A DNA stretch of 64,000 nucleotides, taken from contig BCHX01000001.1 in assembly GCA_001599755.1 (NCBI GenBank), forward strand, positions 2,294,001 through 2,358,000, read 5' to 3'. How positions within the stretch are numbered: position 1 is the first letter of the stretch; every line of letters begins with the position of its first letter. The position numbers and the translations under genes were made by a program. Positions 11,474 through 23,754 of the stretch are shown here, piece after piece. The notes under the pieces were generated by a model. The model was not told the DNA's origin. It saw nothing but the letters and a program-made list of their open reading frames with translations, and did no database searches. This stretch comes from Gliomastix tumulicola. Taxonomy: Eukaryota; Ascomycota; Sordariomycetes; Hypocreales; Bionectriaceae.

Positions 11474-14400
11474 ATGTCGGCTCGAATGTCCATGTTCTCG
11501 GTTGCCTCCGAGAACTACCGTGCGCCGCAGCAAGGAGGTCCTCAGACGGCCCAGGTCTCTACTACAACTCTCCTCAATGCTGTCCACAACACCTACCTCT
11601 CTTCGCAGCCGCACGCTCTCGAGGCCAGCACGAGCCTCGTCGTGAACACATGGCTTACAGCTGCTCAGGCCGGACCTACTGTTGATGCGTCACTGGCAGC
11701 TCGAGCATGGGAACATGCTCGACGAAGAGCAGAGGATGGATGTATCATCCTGGGGTGAGCAAATCTTAACCCGCATCAATTACCCCAACATGCATGGTAA
11801 CTAACACGTCCCTGCTAGGTCTCTGCATCAATCCGCCCCGTCCGTCCTCTACCCTTTCCTGTCGTCTTTCCCTTTTACGATCCCGTCGTCTGTCTACAAA
11901 GCTCTTGAGGCCGTCAGGCCACTCGTTCGTTGCGTGACGCCTCACAACCCTTCTGCTCCTCGCCAGGCTGCTTTGAGTGTTTCTCTCACTCTATCGCTCA
12001 CCGGGAACTTCACGGCTGCCTCCCTGGCTCTCTCCCAGGGTGGGATCGATACTCGCAACGGTCTTCTGGCTATCCCTCAGGAAGCCGGCTACCGCGCCTT
12101 TGATGTCTTCTACTATCTTCTGACATCAGCATCTACCCCCGCGGAGAGGGAATTTCTCGGTCTTCAGCCTCCCTCCAGCTATACTCTCTTGGCTCGATCC
12201 GGAACCTATGGCACCCCCTCATATCTGCCAACCGCTGATGACGGTGCCGCTGCAGACGACTTTCGTCAGGCCTTGAAGGAGATCGGTATCAAGGGCGGTG
12301 CTCATCGCAACTTCATCTCGACTCTGGCAGGCCTGTTGAAACTCGGAAACACGCTCGACTACAACGCCGATTCGGACGACTTGGAGGAGATTTGTGAGGA
12401 TGTTGGTGGTCTTCTGGGGCTGGAGCCGGATACCCTGTTCCAGCAATGCAGCACCGAAGACCGACAAACCTTCGTTGGTGGTTTGTACGAGGCCCTTGTC
12501 GATTGGGTCATCAAGAAGGCCAATGAGTCGATTTCTGCGCAAATCGCTCGCATCCGAGACGGTGATGAATCTCTCGACGGACACAGCGGCCATGGTGCCG
12601 TTTCTGCAGACGACAATGAGGACTCAGTCTCCTTGACAGTCATCGAAATCCCTGACCCGACTCTTGGCAAGGCGATCTGCATGCGCTCCGTTTTCGACGA
12701 TACTCACGGAATCAACGCCGAGATTATCGAGGACGGCTTCGAAATTACACCGGCGGGCTCATCTGTCCTCCGAGAGATGGAGCAGGCCGTCTCCGAAGTG
12801 GCCCCAGACCTCGGAATTGTCACAGGTCCCGCCGCGAGACAGAGGCAGCACGACTTGGAGAAGCAGGAGGTTGTTCTGGAGAAGCTGGCCTACGCTGCCG
12901 ATGATGACGCTTTCCTGAAGAAACTTCTGTTTCCCATTGAGGGCGAAGGTATCAACCTTGGCAGGGCCGGTCGTTTCGATCTGCCCAGCATCATCTCGTC
13001 CAGCAGAGTCTGGTACCATCTCTCTGTTCATCCCACGGATGACTCGCCTGCCAGTCTCGCTGCCTTGCCCTCCATCACGTCGGCCTGGTCTGCTGGCACA
13101 GTCTCCCGACAGCTACGCTCCTGGAGACTTCCAGAGTGGGCCAACCGCCGAAACAGACACCTTGATTTCACCGCGGACTTTGATGTCGACGAGTTCACTG
13201 GTCGCTACGCCAATCTAGGCTGCCGAGAGGGCAAAGACGGGATCGAAAGCTGGATGCTCGAGCGTGGCTGGAGCAACGGCGAGATCTTCCTCGGCAAAGA
13301 CAGGGTTTGGATCCGCGAGGGGGCCTGGTGGGAAGCTGAGAGCATGCTTGATATGCAGCAGCCCCATGATGGCCAGGCGGTGCCTGAGAACCCCTTCATG
13401 ACGGGCTTTGACACGGGCTACTCGGCGAATGGAAGCGGCTACTTCCCTCCGCCACCTGCAACCGAGCACGGCATTGAGCTTGGACCTGGTTCTGTTATGC
13501 ATAACCGCAACTTCAGCCAGGGCAACTTGAGCCAGATGACCATGAGCCAGCATCCTCACGTCGCTCCTTCCGTCGCTCCCACATCCAACCGGCAGGCCCC
13601 TACTGGTGACTATGGTCTGGGCAACAAGGGAGACGCCTACAAGGGAGAGGTCTACTACAACGAGGACGGTGAATTCCTGGGCATACTTGATCCCGAGCTC
13701 GCCAAGAACCATCAGATCGAGACCGAAGAGGTATCTCTTGGTCGCAGGCTGTGGGTTGGCTTCGTATGGAGTCTCACTTTCTGGATTCCGTCATTCTTGC
13801 TCAGTTCCGTCGGCCGAATGAAGCGACCTGATGTTCGCTTGGCTTGGCGTGAGAAGGTGGTACTCGTTTTCCTGATCGCTCTGATCAACGCCGCTATCGT
13901 CTTCTGGATCATCGGTTTCGGCCGAGTCCTGTGCCCGAACTTCGATAAGGCCTGGTCTCGTGACCAGGTTGACAACCATCAAGGACGCAGCGACTTTTGG
14001 GTCAGTATCAATGGCAAGGTATACGACATCTCGGACTTCTGGCGCCGCCAACATAGCGACACCTCCACCAAAGTGAGAGAAGATCTGATGATCCCGCTTG
14101 CTGGTCTCGACCTGGATGACTACTTCACGCCACCTCTGAACATGGCTTGCCGTGGCCTCGGTATCTCAGAGAGGACTCGCTTGATGTACAACAACACCCG
14201 TGAGCATGACCAAGCCGTTCACGATTCCGGCTATTTCGCCCGCGACCGCACGAGTGTGCTGCACAATGACGACTGGTACTGGACCAACTTCCTACCCACC
14301 ATCGAGGAATTCTACACGGGCGATCTGGTGTGGAAGGCAGGCAACGTCAAGTCTCAAGGTAGAGACGATCAGCGCATGTGGGCTAGGTACGGCAATGAGG

Positions 14401-16955
14401 TCTTTGATCTCACCAACTACTTCTACACCCAGGATCTGCAACCAGACGTGGCAACGATGCAATTCCTCAACGAGAAGGTTACCGACATCTGGAAGAACAA
14501 CCCCGGTGAGAATATCAAAGACCTCTTGGACGTGGTTATCGAAGACTCGAGGAGCAACGCCACCGAGTATGCGAATGTTCAGAACAGCTTCCAATGCATC
14601 CGGAACATGTTCTACAAGGGCAAGATTGACTTCCGCGATTCCGCACGCTGCACCGTCAACAACTGGTTCCTCCTCGCATTCACCATCATCATCTGTCTTG
14701 TCATCGGCATCAAGTTCATCGCCGCGCTCCAGTTCGGTTCGAAGCGTCGTCCCTCACCTCAAGACAAGTTTGTCATCTGCCAGGTCCCGGCTTACACTGA
14801 GGGAGAGGATTCCTTGCGAAAAGCACTTGACTCGCTCACAGCTACTCAGTACGACAACAAGAGGAAGCTCATTTGCGTCATCTGCGATGGTGTTATTGTT
14901 GGTCAGGGTAACGATCGCCCAACGCCCAAGATTGTCCTGGACATCCTTGGAGTTGACCCCAAGGTCGATCCACCTGCTCTGCCATTCAAGTCTGTTGGTG
15001 CTGGAAGCGAGCAACTGAACTACGGCAAGGTGTACTCTGGTCTATATGAGTACGAGGGCAATGTTGTCCCGTACCTGGTGATCGTCAAGGTCGGCAAGGA
15101 ATCGGAGCAGTCCAAGACAAAGCCCGGTAACCGTGGCAAGCGTGACTCCCAGATCCTCCTCATGAGCTTCCTCAACAGAGTCCACCATCGCACTCCGATG
15201 AATCCGCTCGAACTCGAAATGTTCCATCAGATCAACAACATCATCGGCGTGGACCCTGAGCTATACGAGTATCTTCTCATGATTGATGCCGATACGTCTG
15301 TAGCTGAAGATTCACTCAACCGTCTGGTATCAGCCTGCGCTCACAACGCTAAGGTCGCTGGTATCTGCGGTGAGACGAGTCTTGAGAATGACGAGAAGTC
15401 TTGGTGGACCATGATCCAGGTGTACGAGTATTTCATCTCGCATCATCTGACCAAGGCCTTCGAGTCCCTCTTCGGCAGCGTCACATGTCTTCCTGGATGG
15501 TAAGTAACATTTGTTGCACTTCAAAATGCGCATAGAAAGAGGACCAACGACTAACTTATTCTTCTCAGTTTCACTATGTACCGCCTCCGAACTGTTGACA
15601 AGGGCAAGCCTCTCATCATCTCCGACGATGTCATCCGGGACTACAGCGTTGGCAACGTCGACACGCTTCACAAGAAGAACCTGCTCTCGCTTGGTGAGGA
15701 TCGTTATCTCACCACGCTCATGACCAAGTACTTCCCCTCGATGGCCTACAAGTTCCTTCCGGATGCGAAGTGTAAAACGGCAGCGCCCGAGTCGTGGAGC
15801 GTTCTCCTCTCGCAGCGTCGTCGTTGGATCAACTCCACCATCCACAACCTTGTCGAGCTGATGCGTCTCAAGGAGATGTGCGGTTTCTGCTTCTTCGGCA
15901 TGCGGTTTGTTGTCTTTATCGATCTGACTGGTACGATCATCCTGCCTGCTACCTGCGCCTATCTCGTCTATCTGTTCTACCTCCTCGGCACTGGAACCGG
16001 CCAGTTCCCGATCTTCTCTATCATCCTCCTCGCAGCTGTCTACGGTCTACAGGCACTCATCTTCATCCTGAAGCGCCAGTGGCAGCACATCGGTTGGATG
16101 ATCATCTACCTCCTGGCTTTCCCCATCTACTCACTCATTCTTCCGGTGTACTCGTTCTGGAACCAAGACAACTTCACATGGGGTAACACGCGTGTGGTTA
16201 TTGGTGAGAAGGGCAGCAAGCAGGTCGTTGCCGTTGCCGACGAGAAGTTCGATCCCAGGTCGATTCCGCTCCAGCGATGGGATGACTACGCCCTGTCCAA
16301 CAATCTGCCGGGTCGCCGGGGCAACGTTGGCGGATCGTCTGCGGCGGATCAGTATGAGTTCGACGAGATGCGGTCCGTCTACTCGGCCGGTCCTCAGGGC
16401 TCAGTCTTGACTGGCATCCAGCGCAACACATACATGCCTCCTCAGTCCCCAGCACCCTTTACGAACAGAGCGTCTACTCTGACACCCGGCCTTCACCAGC
16501 AAGATCGGCCTCTGATGCAGCACCGTCAGTCCATGATGTCTCTGGGCACGAATATTCAGGATGTCCCGCGCACCCAGTCCCCGTACCAAGACTTCCCCTC
16601 GGCCCATCCCAGCATGTCCAACCTCCGTGGCCAGGCCAACACGCCTCCGTCAGTGATCGGTCTCGGGCCCAGCCGTGCATCCACCAACCTTGGCTACGCT
16701 GGAGGCCGCCGGTCTCCCTTCGCTGCGGAAGCGCTCAACTCAACCACCTCGTTTGATTTCCAGCGAGGCAACGCTGGCCCGGATGACGCAACCATCATTG
16801 ATTGCATCCAGTCCATCCTACCAGAGCTCAACTTGGATTCCGTCACCAAGAAGCAGGTCCGAGCTCTGGTCGAGCAGCGTCTCCAGATGGAGCTTGTCGG
16901 CGAGCGCCGCACGTTCCTCGACAGGCAGATCGACATTGAGCTGTCGAGGATGTAA
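11474..16955 (+). CDS. chsVII: Class VII chitin synthase (degenerate myosin-like head)
   Basis: Exons 11474-11754, 11819-15499 and 15569-16955 give 1782 aa. Introns of 64 and 69 nt have GTGAGC/TAG and GTAAGT/CAG ends; the second falls in the conserved CLPG-C-FTMYR stretch. The N-terminal 700 or so residues align in layout with the class V myosin-like head, but I see no P-loop GxxGxGKS/T and no DxxGF switch, typical of this class. Membrane segments lie near 740 and 780, cytochrome b5-like stretches near 820 and 950, the catalytic domain at about 1060-1560 with QRRRW at 1403-1407, and a DEK-type C-terminus at about 1725-1780. It makes chitin at growing tips. The divergent class V/VII pair is a known conserved arrangement (csmA/csmB in Aspergillus, chsV/chsVb in Fusarium). 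Some authors number this class VI. Confidence 0.94.
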
Positions 16956-17411
16956 TGAATCAAGCCTGGTCTTGCCTCGTCTAGTCATGTTGGGGTATTA
17001 GAGTGGCATCTTGGGCAGCGGCGTTGGGTTGCATTTCCTGAAGTTGTTCTTTTGTAACCATCCCAGGAGGAGTACGTGGTGTGTGCTATCACAAACTTTT
17101 TTGTTTTGGAAAATCTCGGGCTCTACAGCATGGTTTTGATTTTTGATTTTTTTTTCTTTGGTTCTTTGCCACATGATTGGATACGGCATCATCATTCTGT
17201 CGGTCACATACTCTCCTTGTATTTTTGGGCATCTTGGAGTATTTATTCCAAGTACAGCAAGTACGTATAAAAAAAGGGATCATGTCTAGCTAGTGGGTAG
17301 TAGGCAGCTACAGGAACAGCATAATAATTTCATGACTATCATATCAAATCAGGTCAAATCACACGCTCAGTGAAGTACAACATAATAGCCATTATTCAAA
17401 GACAGCTGGGA
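16956..17411. other. Convergent intergenic region
   Basis: Between the stops of the class VII chitin synthase and the kinase gene. It contains T-rich stretches near 17095-17160, including a run of nine T, fitting 3' UTR and polyadenylation sequence. No gene seen. Confidence 0.6.
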
Positions 17412-18968
17412 TTATGTGGTCGTAGTTGCAGGGGCCTTGGTCGTCTTTTCAATGTTGCCGATGCCCTTGAGACGCAGGTAGACGTCGGTGCCCCATCGGT
17501 ACAGGCTCTGGACGGCGATGCCGCCGCCAAAGTACTCGGCGTACGCCCTGCTGAGCGGGAGACCGTAACCCAGCCCGGCGATGGAGCTGATGCCCGTGTT
17601 CGCGTTTGCGATGGCCGCCAGCCCGTCGGAGCCGCTTGACCCGGGGAACTCGTCGTCCTCGGAGAAGGTGGTGAAGGAGTAGGACCAGATGTTGGGGACG
17701 ACGTCGGGCGGGATGCCGCCGCCGCGGTCGCGGATGCGGATGGTGACTCCGGGGGCGTTGTCGTCGAGGGGCTGGATGGCGTCGCCGCTCCAGCGGCCCC
17801 GCTCGCCATCGGCGGAGGCGATGCTGGGGACGTCGCCGGGCGTCAGGCGCAGCGGGGGTTCCGGGGCGATGGTCACGACGACGGGCTCCCTGGAGCGGTT
17901 CTCGATGGTGGCGCGGAAGGCGTTCTTGAGCATCTCGGTGATGATGTACTCGAGGTGCATGGGGACCGACGCAAACGTCGTGTCGGGCTCGCCGTCAATG
18001 ACGACGGGCGGCCGCGTGCCGTAGCGCAGCTCGCAGATGTCGGCGACGAAGCCCGCGCACGCCTCGACGACGGTGGCCGGCCGCAGCGCCGTGTCGATGA
18101 CGCCGATGAAGGACGGATGCTCCGGGCACGGGGTCGGGCTCGCCTCCGGGTCGAAGTGCGGCTGGCTGCTGAAGTGCAGCGCGATGTGCTGCTCGGCCAC
18201 GAGACGCGTGCCGATGCGCGCGCGCAGGTGCTCGTCCAGGAACCGCGTCACCTCGGCCGGCGAGATGTACTTCCTGCACTCGAGGAAGCCGCGGGCGAGG
18301 ATGGGGATCGTATCCGTGTGCGTGGCGACGAGCTCGGCGAGCGTGTTGGTGAACTTGACCTCGTCCTCGGGCGAGGCGATGGGGCGGCCCTGGGCGGCGG
18401 CGCGCCAGTAGGGGAGCAGGATGGAGAGCGAGTGCAGGTAGGTGCTGTAGATGCGCGAGATGTTGGGGTTCGAGACGACGATGTAGGGCAGGTTGCGGAG
18501 GGCCTGGAGGCGCCGGGCGAGGCGGATCGGGAGCAGGGAGAGGGTGAAGTTGGCCGAGGAGAGCAGGGACTTCTCGGAGAGGGGCGGCCGGCCGTGCCTG
18601 TACGGGAGAGAGAGAGAGAGAGACGTGTGTTAGTTAGCTGCTGGGTCGCTGTGTAACGGGGGATGATGCTGCCATGGTTCGTAGATATGGTAAGAGTCAT
18701 ACTTGACGAGATCGGCCAGGCTGAGCGAGTGCTGGCGCAGCTTCGCCAGGCTCATGATGTCGGCGTCGGTGACATTGTACGACGAGGATGAGGCGCGGCT
18801 GTCAGTGCCGGGCCGGAAGGGGCCTCCCGGAGCGCTGCCGCCGACGCTCCGGGACGGCGACGGCGTCGAGGAGAAGCGATGCCGCAGCCATGGATGGACG
18901 CTGTTGGGATTGGGTGTGACTCGGGGTACTGGCCGGCAGAGCCTGGCTGACCGGGCGGTGAGAATCAT
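17412..18968 (-). CDS. Mitochondrial alpha-ketoacid dehydrogenase kinase (PDK/BCKDK family)
   Basis: Exons 18968-18703 and 18597-17412 give 483 aa. The intron (18702-18598) has a CT-repeat polypyrimidine tract before its acceptor and joins the conserved LVKHGRPPLS stretch. The start MILTARSARLCR begins an arginine- and serine-rich presequence without acidic residues, as for mitochondrial import; an in-frame ATG 50 codons upstream lacks this property. The N-terminal helical domain is followed by a GHKL ATPase fold: N-box EMLKNAFRA, G1 box DRGGGIP and G2 box GLGYGLPLSR. Family role: serine phosphorylation that turns off the E1 subunit of pyruvate or branched-chain ketoacid dehydrogenase in the matrix. 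The sequence does not let me choose between the two substrates. Confidence 0.9.
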
Positions 18969-19505
18969 CGCGCATGCAGCATTGTCGAGTTGCAGAGCCG
19001 GATGGAGCGGTGCTAGCAATACAACGACGCAGTGCGGTCGCGTTGAGATCGGGTTCGTGATTCTGGAAGGTAGCCTCAATTGATGAAGGGTCTCGTCGGG
19101 TGTCTTGTGCTCCGTCAAGTTGGGTGGAGGCCAAGAATAGGGTAGCCAGGATGCTGCGGGCCGGTCAAATAGCCCGAGCTCCAGCTGCCTCTTCTAGCTC
19201 CAGTGCCTGTTACAGGGGGAGCACCGTCGTCATACGACATTGAAACGCGGGGCTCTCCTGCTTATCGGTGTCTATTATCGCGTGTGATCAGCCAGCAACT
19301 ACGTCAGGAGGGGCAGCAGCCCAGCATCTTCACGGGCACCCGAGCGACGCGGTTTGAAAAAGAGCCTTAGTTAATACATTTAGACTCGATGTCAGAACTA
19401 TAGTAGGAAGACTATCATATCATCACACGTGAAACGCGAGAGGTGTTGCAGCAGCGCGGGCTGCTTTTGTTCCTATCCCCCGCCATGTTTGCTGATCCAG
19501 ACAAT
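18969..19505. promoter_or_regulatory. Upstream region of the kinase gene / 3' region of the I9 inhibitor gene
   Basis: Both flanking genes are on the minus strand, so this holds the kinase promoter and the inhibitor terminator. A CACGTG E-box-like hexamer lies near 19425 and AGGGG stress-element-like pentamers near 19211 and 19307. No other gene seen. Confidence 0.45.
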
Positions 19506-19958
19506 TTACTGAGTCGTCATGACTCCGTCAGCCTCTACGGACTTGATGTGCTCGTGCGCCTCGAGAGTTGTGACAGCGTCCTCCTCAAAGGTGACCCTGC
19601 GATTCGAGAAACCCTTGGTTAGCCGAAGCTCACAGCACTTTACTAGGGGATAAGGGAGCGCGTCTTACGAGAAGCCCTTGATGATCTTGTACTCGTGTCC
19701 AATCTTGCCGCCCTGGTCGATGGCATGCTGCTTGGCCCTGCAAAACCGGTCCAACACCATGTCAGTCTATATGCGCGTGCATGCATGCGCATGCATGCGA
19801 TTTGTCGGTCAAGGAAGAAGAGGGGGGAAACGTACGACTGGATTTGCTCCTCAGTGGTGCCCTCATGGCAGGAAACCTTGCAGAGTGATTGTCAGCGGTG
19901 GGATTTCGTCCAAGTCGTCGACAAGGATGAGAATCAAGCTTACGATGTAGGTAGGCAT
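19506..19958 (-). CDS. PBI2: Small I9-type proteinase inhibitor (yeast Pbi2/IB2-like)
   Basis: Four exons, 19958-19944, 19876-19836, 19737-19669 and 19596-19506, encode 71 aa. All introns have GT-AG ends (GTAAGC, GTACGT, GTAAGA donors) and every join keeps the frame. The protein starts MPTYIV and contains GGKIGHEYKIIKGF, the hallmark of the subtilisin propeptide-like I9 fold; yeast Pbi2 (75 aa) has an equivalent GG-I-HE-IIKG block. Family role: cytosolic inhibitor of vacuolar proteinase B and, with thioredoxin, a factor in vacuole fusion (LMA1). No signal peptide. The 15-nt first exon and small size hide it from ORF-length filters. Intron 2 carries a perfect 20-bp palindrome. It is divergent from ERG5. 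Confidence 0.9.
19779..19798. repeat. Perfect 20-bp palindrome (GCATGC-rich) in intron 2 of the I9 inhibitor gene
   Basis: The 20 bases are identical to their reverse complement and consist of alternating GCATGC units around a central GCGC. The surrounding 30 bases are alternating purine-pyrimidine, so Z-DNA or cruciform formation is conceivable. Confidence 0.9.
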
Positions 19959-21868
19959 CTTGAATGGTTTGGTGGTGTGTAACTTGTGTGTTTGGTGGAA
20001 GTGGTACTGTTGCGTGCGTTGGGGGATGTTGTTGGGAAGTCGAGAGGTGGTAAGAGCAACAGCAGCAGCAGTACGGATGACTTTAATAGTCGAGAGGGCC
20101 ATCAGCGACGGGAGGCGATGACCAGTTCCCACTTACCTTTTCCCCCCCATCCAAGGAAGCGTGATCAGGACAGACGATGGGACCAGGCCGGCGGATGCAT
20201 CATCCATCATGCTACGTAAGGGCTGAGGGAGCCCGGGAGAGCTACGACATCCTCAGGCAACCACTAAGGTACATGCGTGATTAACAACAGATTACCAGCC
20301 AGAGAAGGGCCCTCCCACCTTCCTCCTAGCCCCCTCCCCTCCTCAGTACTTTTGGACTTCTGGGCATGATCAGGCGGGACGAGGCGGCAGTGTGGTTGTT
20401 GATGGTTGCGGGATGTACAGGGTAGCGCGGCCTTATTGACCATGATGTGACGGCCGTCATGGCCTATGACGCAATGAGACAGCCCACCCCGAGAAGTAGG
20501 TTGGCTTAGGTAATGGGGGGCTACCAGAAAGTTGGACTGGTCTCGCCTGGCCTGGTCCTTGGTTTCTCCCGGATGGGTGGTCGCTTCGAGTCATGGGCTT
20601 CGAGAGCTTCTGTGAGCGACGCGTCAGGTACCTACTTACTAGATAGTCGGGCGGGAGCCCCACGTCCCGTCTGCGCATGTCTCGTGGTCTCTCGATGGAA
20701 TACCCAAGGTGGCGGACGACAAGCATTGATGGTTCGAATAGGCAAGTTGGGCATCTTGCAGCGATAAAACACAATCAAGTAGGATCCATGGGGGATGGGT
20801 GTCCCTCATGCGATATTATATATAATATTGGTATGATTCGCTGTGCGTAATAAAGCAATCAACAGGGATTCTCAAGAATGCGAGACACGGAGATGGAGAA
20901 TGCCGTTGTTCTCCATCGAGTCGAGATCATGTCGATTGCGTTATCGATACTCCAGAAGGATGCTCTTATCTCAGTGTTTCTCATGGTTGGAGCTGAAAAA
21001 AAGAGGGGGGCGAGCCGCAAGTCCAGTCGAGGGGTAGTCGTATTCGTATTCGAGATCTAATTCGGATCTAAAAAGAAGGGTGGGGATGAAAGTCGATTGG
21101 TCAATTGATAGATGGGACGATCAATCACACTCGCACAAGGCTCGCATCAGGTACCGTTCTCCGGTGCAACAGGGCAGCAGGACAGCATCAAACAGGCGAG
21201 TTTTCGAGATAGCGTGCTTCCCTGGCAGAGAAATAGCATTGCACAGCACCTGGATGTCCCCATCTGCGTCCCGCGAATTCCGTTGTTGGCGGGCGGTCTG
21301 CAAAGTTTCCCGTGTAGTTCCCTGAGAGTGGCCCCCCTAAAGGAAGCTGGCGGGTGCCAGTGCGCCATCCGCTAAGCCTATCACAGATCCCGGTGTTGAC
21401 TCTTTGACCTGTTGACCGCTGGAGATGGCCTCTGTTTCTCCCGACCTCGTAGAACCTTTCCAGCGTGTCCAATGCCGCCGGTCTGCGCGTACATCAGTGC
21501 ATTGCCCCATTGATTGGCCCATTTCATCTGCCTCCGGTCCCTGCGTCTGCTGTGACTCGCTGGAACTCGCACTCCAGCGCAGACCCCGAACCCGTCTCCG
21601 ACCCTCACGCCTCCACCTCATTTAACGAACTAGCTCCCTGTGACAGGGGCCCAATTACTAACCCTGATATTTTTTTCTCGGCCCCTTCTGGTCGTCGTCG
21701 CCTCCTTTTAACCATTCTCCTTCTCCTCCTGCGATGCTGCAGGTCCCGTAAACCCACAGCCTCCCCAACGCCCTTCATCCCTTCCCTCCTCGGCCACCGG
21801 ATCGAGTCTCAAGCCCACCAGGTTTCACGACACCCCGAGGGAGACGAGACACGATTTCGCCCGCGATC
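19959..21868. promoter_or_regulatory. Divergent promoter region between the I9 inhibitor gene and ERG5
   Basis: A 1.9 kb stretch without a supported gene. It includes an AT-rich block near 20810-20835, an AGGTACCT palindrome at 20626-20633, a CCAAT-type box (ATTGATTGG) near 21508, and a pyrimidine-rich ERG5 leader from about 21670. In that leader ATG 21734 opens a five-residue upstream ORF ending at 21751, which could dampen ERG5 translation if it is within the transcript. Confidence 0.5.
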
Positions 21869-23754
21869 ATGGACGGCAACGGCTCGACCTCCGCCTTCAC
21901 CTCGATGCTGGCCGGCAGCTCCAGCTTCACCTCGTCGCCCAATGTCAGCTACGTGATCGAGGCCGTCGCCACGACCAGCGCCTGGACATGGATCTTCACC
22001 GTCCTCGCCCTGTGCGTCGTGTACGATCAGAGTATGTTTTCGCCGGAACGCGCCCGGCTGTCGCGCATAGGCTTACCCGTTTCTTCGCAGTCAGCTACAT
22101 CATGAACAAGGGATCGATTGTTGGCCCTGCCTGGAAGATCCCCTTCATCGGTCCCTTCCTCAAGTCCATGGACCCCAAGTTCGAGGAGTACCACGCCATG
22201 TGGACGAGCGGCCCTCTTAGCTGCGTCTCTGTCTTCCACAAGTAAGTTCTCTGGACGAAAGATCTTGAGATGAAAATATGCGAAGGGGCTGGGGACTGAT
22301 TGGATCTTCTCCAGGTTCGTCGTCATTGCTTCGACCCGCGACATGGCCCGCAAGGTCCTCAACTCCCCCGCCTTCGTCAAGCCCTGCGTCGTCGATGTCG
22401 CCCACAAGCTCCTCGGACACGACAACTGGGTCTTCCTCGACGGCAAGGCCCACGTCGACTTCCGCAAGGGCCTCAACGGTCTCTTCACCCGCAAGGCCCT
22501 CGAGTGCTATCTGCCCGGTCAGGAGGAGGTCTACAAGCGCTACTTCGCCGAGTTCCTCCGCGTCACCGAGGAGAACAACGGCAAGCCGGTGCCCTTCATG
22601 CCCTTCTTCCGCGAGCTCATGTGCGCCGTGTCCCTGCGCACCTTCACGGGCCACTACCTGACCGGCGACGCCATCAAGAAGATCGCCGACGACTACTACC
22701 TGATCACCGAGGCTCTCGAGCTCGTCAACTTCCCCATCATCCTGCCCTTCACCAAGGCCTGGTACGGCAAGAAGGCGTCTGATGTCGTTCTCATTGAGTT
22801 CTCCAAGGCTGCTGCCAAGAGCAAGGTTCGCATGGCTGCCGGCGGCGAGGTCCACTGCATCATGGACGCTTGGATTCTGCAGATGATCCAGTCCCAGCGC
22901 TGGCGCGACGCCACCGAGAAGGGCGAGGATACCGACATCGAGAAGCCCCAGCCCCTGCTCCGCGAGTTTACCGACTATGAGATTGCCCAGACCGTCTTCA
23001 CCCTTCTCTTCGCCTCCCAGGACGCCACGAGCAGCGCCGCCACCTGGTTGTTCCAAATCGCTGCTCAGCGACCGGATGTGCTCGACAGGGTCCGCGAGGA
23101 GAACCTGAAGGTCCGCAACGGCGACGTCCATGCCGACATCGACATGGACCAGCTCGAGTCTCTCACCTACACCCGTGCCGTTGTCCGCGAGCTCCTCCGA
23201 TACCGCCCTCCCGTCATCATGATCCCCTACCTAGTGAAGAAGCCTTTCCCCATCACCGAGAACTACACCGTGCCCAAGGGTAAGTAGCCAGTCTTTGTGA
23301 CGTATGTGTGTAGTTTGCTCGTTTCTGACCCCTCGACACAGGCAGCATGCTGATCCCCACGACCTACATGGCCCTCCACGACCCTGAGGTCTACGATAGG
23401 CCCGATGAGTTCAACCCCGACCGCTACTACTCTGGCGACGCGGAGGAGAAGGGTGCCAAGAACTACCTCGTCTTCGGCACCGGCCCTCACTACTGCCTCG
23501 GCCAGGTGTACGCCCAGCTCAACCTCGCCCTGTTCCTCGGAAAGGCGTCCGTTCAGCTTGACTGGAAGCATCACCCTACTCCCCTCTCCGAGGAGATCAA
23601 GGTGTTTGCCACCATCTTCCCCAAGGTTCGTACCAGTCGCCGAGTTGGACACTCTGCCATTCTGTTATCTGTCGGAAGTGCCTCGACGCTAACTTGTCCC
23701 CAGGATGACTGCCCCCTCACCTTCAAGAAGAGGGAGGTCGAGTCCGTCGCGTAA
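21869..23754 (+). CDS. ERG5: C-22 sterol desaturase, cytochrome P450 CYP61 (Erg5)
   Basis: Exons 21869-22031, 22091-22241, 22315-23279, 23342-23625 and 23704-23754 give 537 aa. Every intron (59-78 nt) has GT-AG ends and the joins keep phase. The N-terminal membrane anchor lies near residues 35-53. P450 signatures: I-helix SQDATS near 339, ExxR as ELLR at 397-400, PDEFNPDRY, and heme-binding FGTGPHYCLG with Cys478. The stretch LGHDNWVFLDGKAHVDFRKG is typical of CYP61 rather than CYP51. It introduces the C22-23 double bond of the ergosterol side chain in the ER, next to last in the pathway, using NADPH-P450 reductase. Azoles can bind this family. Confidence 0.96.

Noticed and set aside
11242..11685. 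147-codon frame upstream of and overlapping the class VII start
   Set aside because: There is no ATG in this frame before the class VII start; it reads across the leader and out of frame into the true first exon.
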